In this document: positions 61,856 to 64,000 of the stretch, in pieces
How positions within the stretch are numbered: the first letter of the stretch is position 1
Layout of the letters: each line of letters begins with the position of its first letter
Assembly (NCBI GenBank): GCA_037833965.1
Contig: AP031352.1
Coordinates: forward strand, 15,170,501-15,234,500
Direction: 5' to 3'
Source of the DNA: Marchantia polymorpha subsp. ruderalis
Lineage: Eukaryota; Streptophyta; Marchantiopsida; Marchantiales; Marchantiaceae
DNA: 64,000 bases
Position numbers and translations under genes: made by a program
The notes under the pieces: model-generated
Seen by the model: the letters and a program-made list of their open reading frames with translations, nothing else
The model's database searches: none
What the model was told of the DNA's origin: nothing

Positions 61856-63180
61856 CATAGATGATATAGAAAGGTGGTTGGATGATTGTGAGAGTGAAGG
61901 AGTCAAACTTGGAGACTTTGTGATCAAAGCTCTTTTGTATGCAGATGATATCATATTACTAGCACGTGATGCAATTAGTTTACAGAAACACCTTGATACT
62001 TTGGCTAGCTTTTGTACTCGAAATCAGATGGAGGTCAATCTGGAAAAATCAAAGATCATTCTTGTGGGCACTAGATCCAAGTTCTCTTTCTTTTACAAGG
62101 GACTAGAATTGGAACAAGTGAAGAGTTACAAATATTTAGGCATTGATTTTTCTCAGAATTATAGTTGGGCACTTTGTGTACAAAAGAGAGTAGAAGCTGG
62201 TTACAAAGCTCTATATTCATTGTTAAATTGATGTAGAAGAGCTCATCTAGTATCTTGGAGTCTTACAAAATTTTTATTTAGGAGTTTAGTGTTGCCGGTG
62301 GTTCTATATGGGACACAAGTGTGGGGTCCTGGCAGTAAGAAGACAAGTTGGGAGCGTGTGGAGAGGGTGCAAAAGATCTTCTTACAAGGAGTTAGGTGTA
62401 AGGAACCAAACTCCTTATGCTATTCTTCTTGCGGAAACCGGTTGTCTACCTCTTGAGGCTGAAGCTCTCTACTTGACCATCACTTATATTAGAAGGGTGA
62501 GATCTCTTGATGGTTCTCGACTTTCTCTTCATGCTTTGCGTGCCACACGTTCCAAGGGATAATTTGCAGATGTGATGACTTGGTCTTTGAGGTGGAATGT
62601 GACGGATTTGGATTGGGATCTGCAACCTATGGCCCTTCGCGAGCGTATTAAGGAGGAGTTTCTCAACATCATTTGGAGGAGAGGAGGCACTAAAATGCAG
62701 TTTTATCAACTTCATGTGAATCCTATGCTTATTTATTGTGAGCAAGGGTACCTTGTTGCAGAGATTGCTACATCTTTACGTCATATTATTGCCAGGCATA
62801 GAACAGGATCTCATAGGCTTGGAATTGAGGATGGACGTTGGTTGAATATTGATAGGAGTGAACGGATTTGTAGGCTATGTGATGGGAGAAATGTTGAGGA
62901 TGAAGAGCATGTGTTTATTACTTGTACTAGATATATAGAGATTCGAGTGGCGCATAAAGTTGATGTCAAGAATTTCTTTTCTCTGCTTCAACTCGAGCCT
63001 TATGATTTAGGTTATTACATTAGAGATATTATTAGTTACCGTTCTAGTGCTTTGGGCACTAGCTAGGGGATTCTTTTGGTTCTCTCCTTGTTTGGAGTTG
63101 GATTGTTTGTATTGTGTTTTTTAGCCTTTTGACCCTTTGGGTCCCACGAGCTTGATCTATTTACCATTTACCATATACCA

Positions 63181-64000
63181 TGTTGCCAGTAGGGTAATTG
63201 ACCGACGGGAATTCCAGTGAAGAATCTCCCGTTTATTTCACTCGAAGAACTCGTTTTTGTGACGTTTTGCGATCATTGTCATAGTTTCAGGTTTGTGTTT
63301 TTTCCTGTGTGGAATGTGCCGATGTTGTGAGGATTTTTCCCCGTTGTGAAGAGTGGGACGACCAGGTGTAAACGCGGCATGGCATCGACGTTGCCATGAC
63401 GACCACCTGCATCGACATATCATGGTGTTAAGGCTTTCTGAGGATCTGAAGTCGAAGTGAGTAGCTAGAGAGTTCACAGGATCTGTACGAATTGGGAGAC
63501 AGTGCGAGGCTCCGAAGCCCAAGCTGAAGCATCGCTTCAGCCCCCGGTAGTCAAAAAGGTCTTGTCATCTGATGAATGCGTCGGAATTTTCTGTACATAC
63601 TTGCGACGTGATCAAACCCTAGACCTTGCACGATTTTCTCGCGCAATCGTTAATTCGTGCAGACGGAAGTAGCTCGTGCAAGGTTTGAAGCCGGTCGTAG
63701 TGCAAACGCGGAGGACATTTTGCGAGTGATGCGATTTCCTTGTTCAAAGAAGGGAAGAAGTAAATATTTCAATCATGTTCCTTGGGCGGAATCGATGGAT
63801 TCATTGGGTCTGATTTCTAATCATTCGGAGTCGGATTTGGAGCTGCATACGAGGGTTGAATAGTGCAGCTACATCTATGGATTGTCGGCACGAAGGCTTG
63901 GACGTGAGGGTGCTCCATGTCCATATACAACCCAGTGGATGAAAACGTCAAGGCAAAGATAGGAGGAGGCTGCGGGTTTGGAAGAACTACAGCTCACAGT
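63181..64000. other. Unassigned sequence at the right edge
   Basis: I recognise no LINE, LTR or coding family. Short open frames (for example 63657-63863) lack family motifs. The base texture (no GCCTTCGGC, no monomer) differs from the rest of the window and could be older or unique DNA. Confidence 0.3.

Larger units (their letters stand above)
55866..63066 (+). pseudogene. LINE-13 ORF2 fragment (RT and C-terminus)
   Basis: RT motifs IDLKKAFDTVPR and QGCPLSPTLF lie left of LINE-14. LLYADDIILL and the C-terminal region lie right of it. Breaks: a stop at 62229 (LLN-stop), a 2-base deletion near 62388, and TGG-to-TAA near 62561. The CCHC knuckle CRLCDGRNVEDEEH is intact and the normal stop is at 63064-63066. 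The 5' half is missing, so it is not functional. Confidence 0.8.
55866..63180 (+). mobile_element. LINE-13: 5'-truncated LINE, split by LINE-14
   Basis: Plus-strand ORF2 fragment starting at about IKWGGDCIGP (55866) and running to FGIFI (56435). It resumes at DDIERWL (61860) and ends with 3' UTR and tail near 63180. CATA is repeated at 56432-56435 and 61856-61859 around LINE-14. Confidence 0.82.

Noticed and set aside
63657..63863. Short open frame at the right edge
   Set aside because: 68 codons, no recognisable motif, no supporting context.
1..64000. CRISPR array or bacterial operons
   Set aside because: The tandem repeats are 165-181 bp with no spacers, and all genes belong to eukaryotic retroelements.

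Overview
The window is an almost pure retrotransposon graveyard from a nuclear eukaryotic genome. The Ty3/gypsy pol fragments look plant-like (Athila/Tat-type RT wording, a DLGSG-type protease site, RLKKY at the integrase C-terminus), so a green-lineage (plant or streptophyte-type) host is the most likely guess; I cannot name the species. No ordinary host gene, rRNA gene, intact tRNA gene or CRISPR array was found.

Two element classes make up about 98% of the window. (1) L1-like LINEs: a 5' array of tandem monomers (181 bp in one subfamily, 165 bp in another), ORF1 (coiled coil, RRM-like, L1-ORF1p-type C-terminus), ORF2 (APE endonuclease, RT, terminal CCHC), a short 3' UTR, and a tail of the 7-bp unit ATTTACC instead of poly(A). 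Copies lie at 1-13558, 20088-24745, 25474-30973, 51999-52350 and 55866-63180, with smaller pieces elsewhere. The copy at 2893-9656 has both ORFs open, a tail and a 7-bp target duplication, so it looks structurally complete. (2) Ty3/gypsy elements. Ty3-A (13559-31048, minus) has gag, protease and part of RT. Ty3-B (45294-51518, minus) has RT, RNase H, integrase, a polypurine tract and remnants of both LTRs.

The most unusual feature is the Ty3/gypsy LTR. Several 3.4-5.1 kb units begin TGTGGTAACCCAC or similar, end GTGGGTTATTACA or similar, and are flanked by 5-bp target duplications (GGAAG, ATGAT, TACCT/TAACT). Each holds one long ORF, called here the LTR-ORF: a conserved N-terminal globular domain rich in W and Y, a low-complexity linker, and a long coiled coil ending near LRRLGLRSRAEDW. 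The same kind of end begins exactly after the polypurine tract of Ty3-B, so I read these units as very large protein-coding LTRs and the isolated ones as solo LTRs. A conserved TATAAAG or AATAAAG followed by a hairpin lies just after the LTR-ORF.

A second unusual feature is the interrupted palindrome GCC-TTC-GGC, present in dozens of copies in the LTR 5' parts and in the LTR-ORF linker. It sits at or near several deletion and recombination joints. In one LTR the linker carries a different hairpin unit, CCGACT-NGC-AGTCGG, instead.

Layout: nested LINEs 1-13558; Ty3-A 3' LTR, RT, protease and gag 13559-20087; LINE-8; gag 24746-25430; LINE-9 with LINE-10 inside; gag N-terminal piece to 31048; LTR-b with LTR-c inside (31049-37870); LTR-d with LTR-e inside (37871-43640); Ty3-B 43640-51518 with LTR-g inside integrase; LTR-i, a LINE fragment, LTR-j and LTR-k (51519-55865); LINE-13 with LINE-14 inside (55866-63180); unassigned sequence to 64000. 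The nesting gives a relative order of insertions. All junctions, duplications and motif statements come from reading the sequence; family names come from general knowledge and were not searched.
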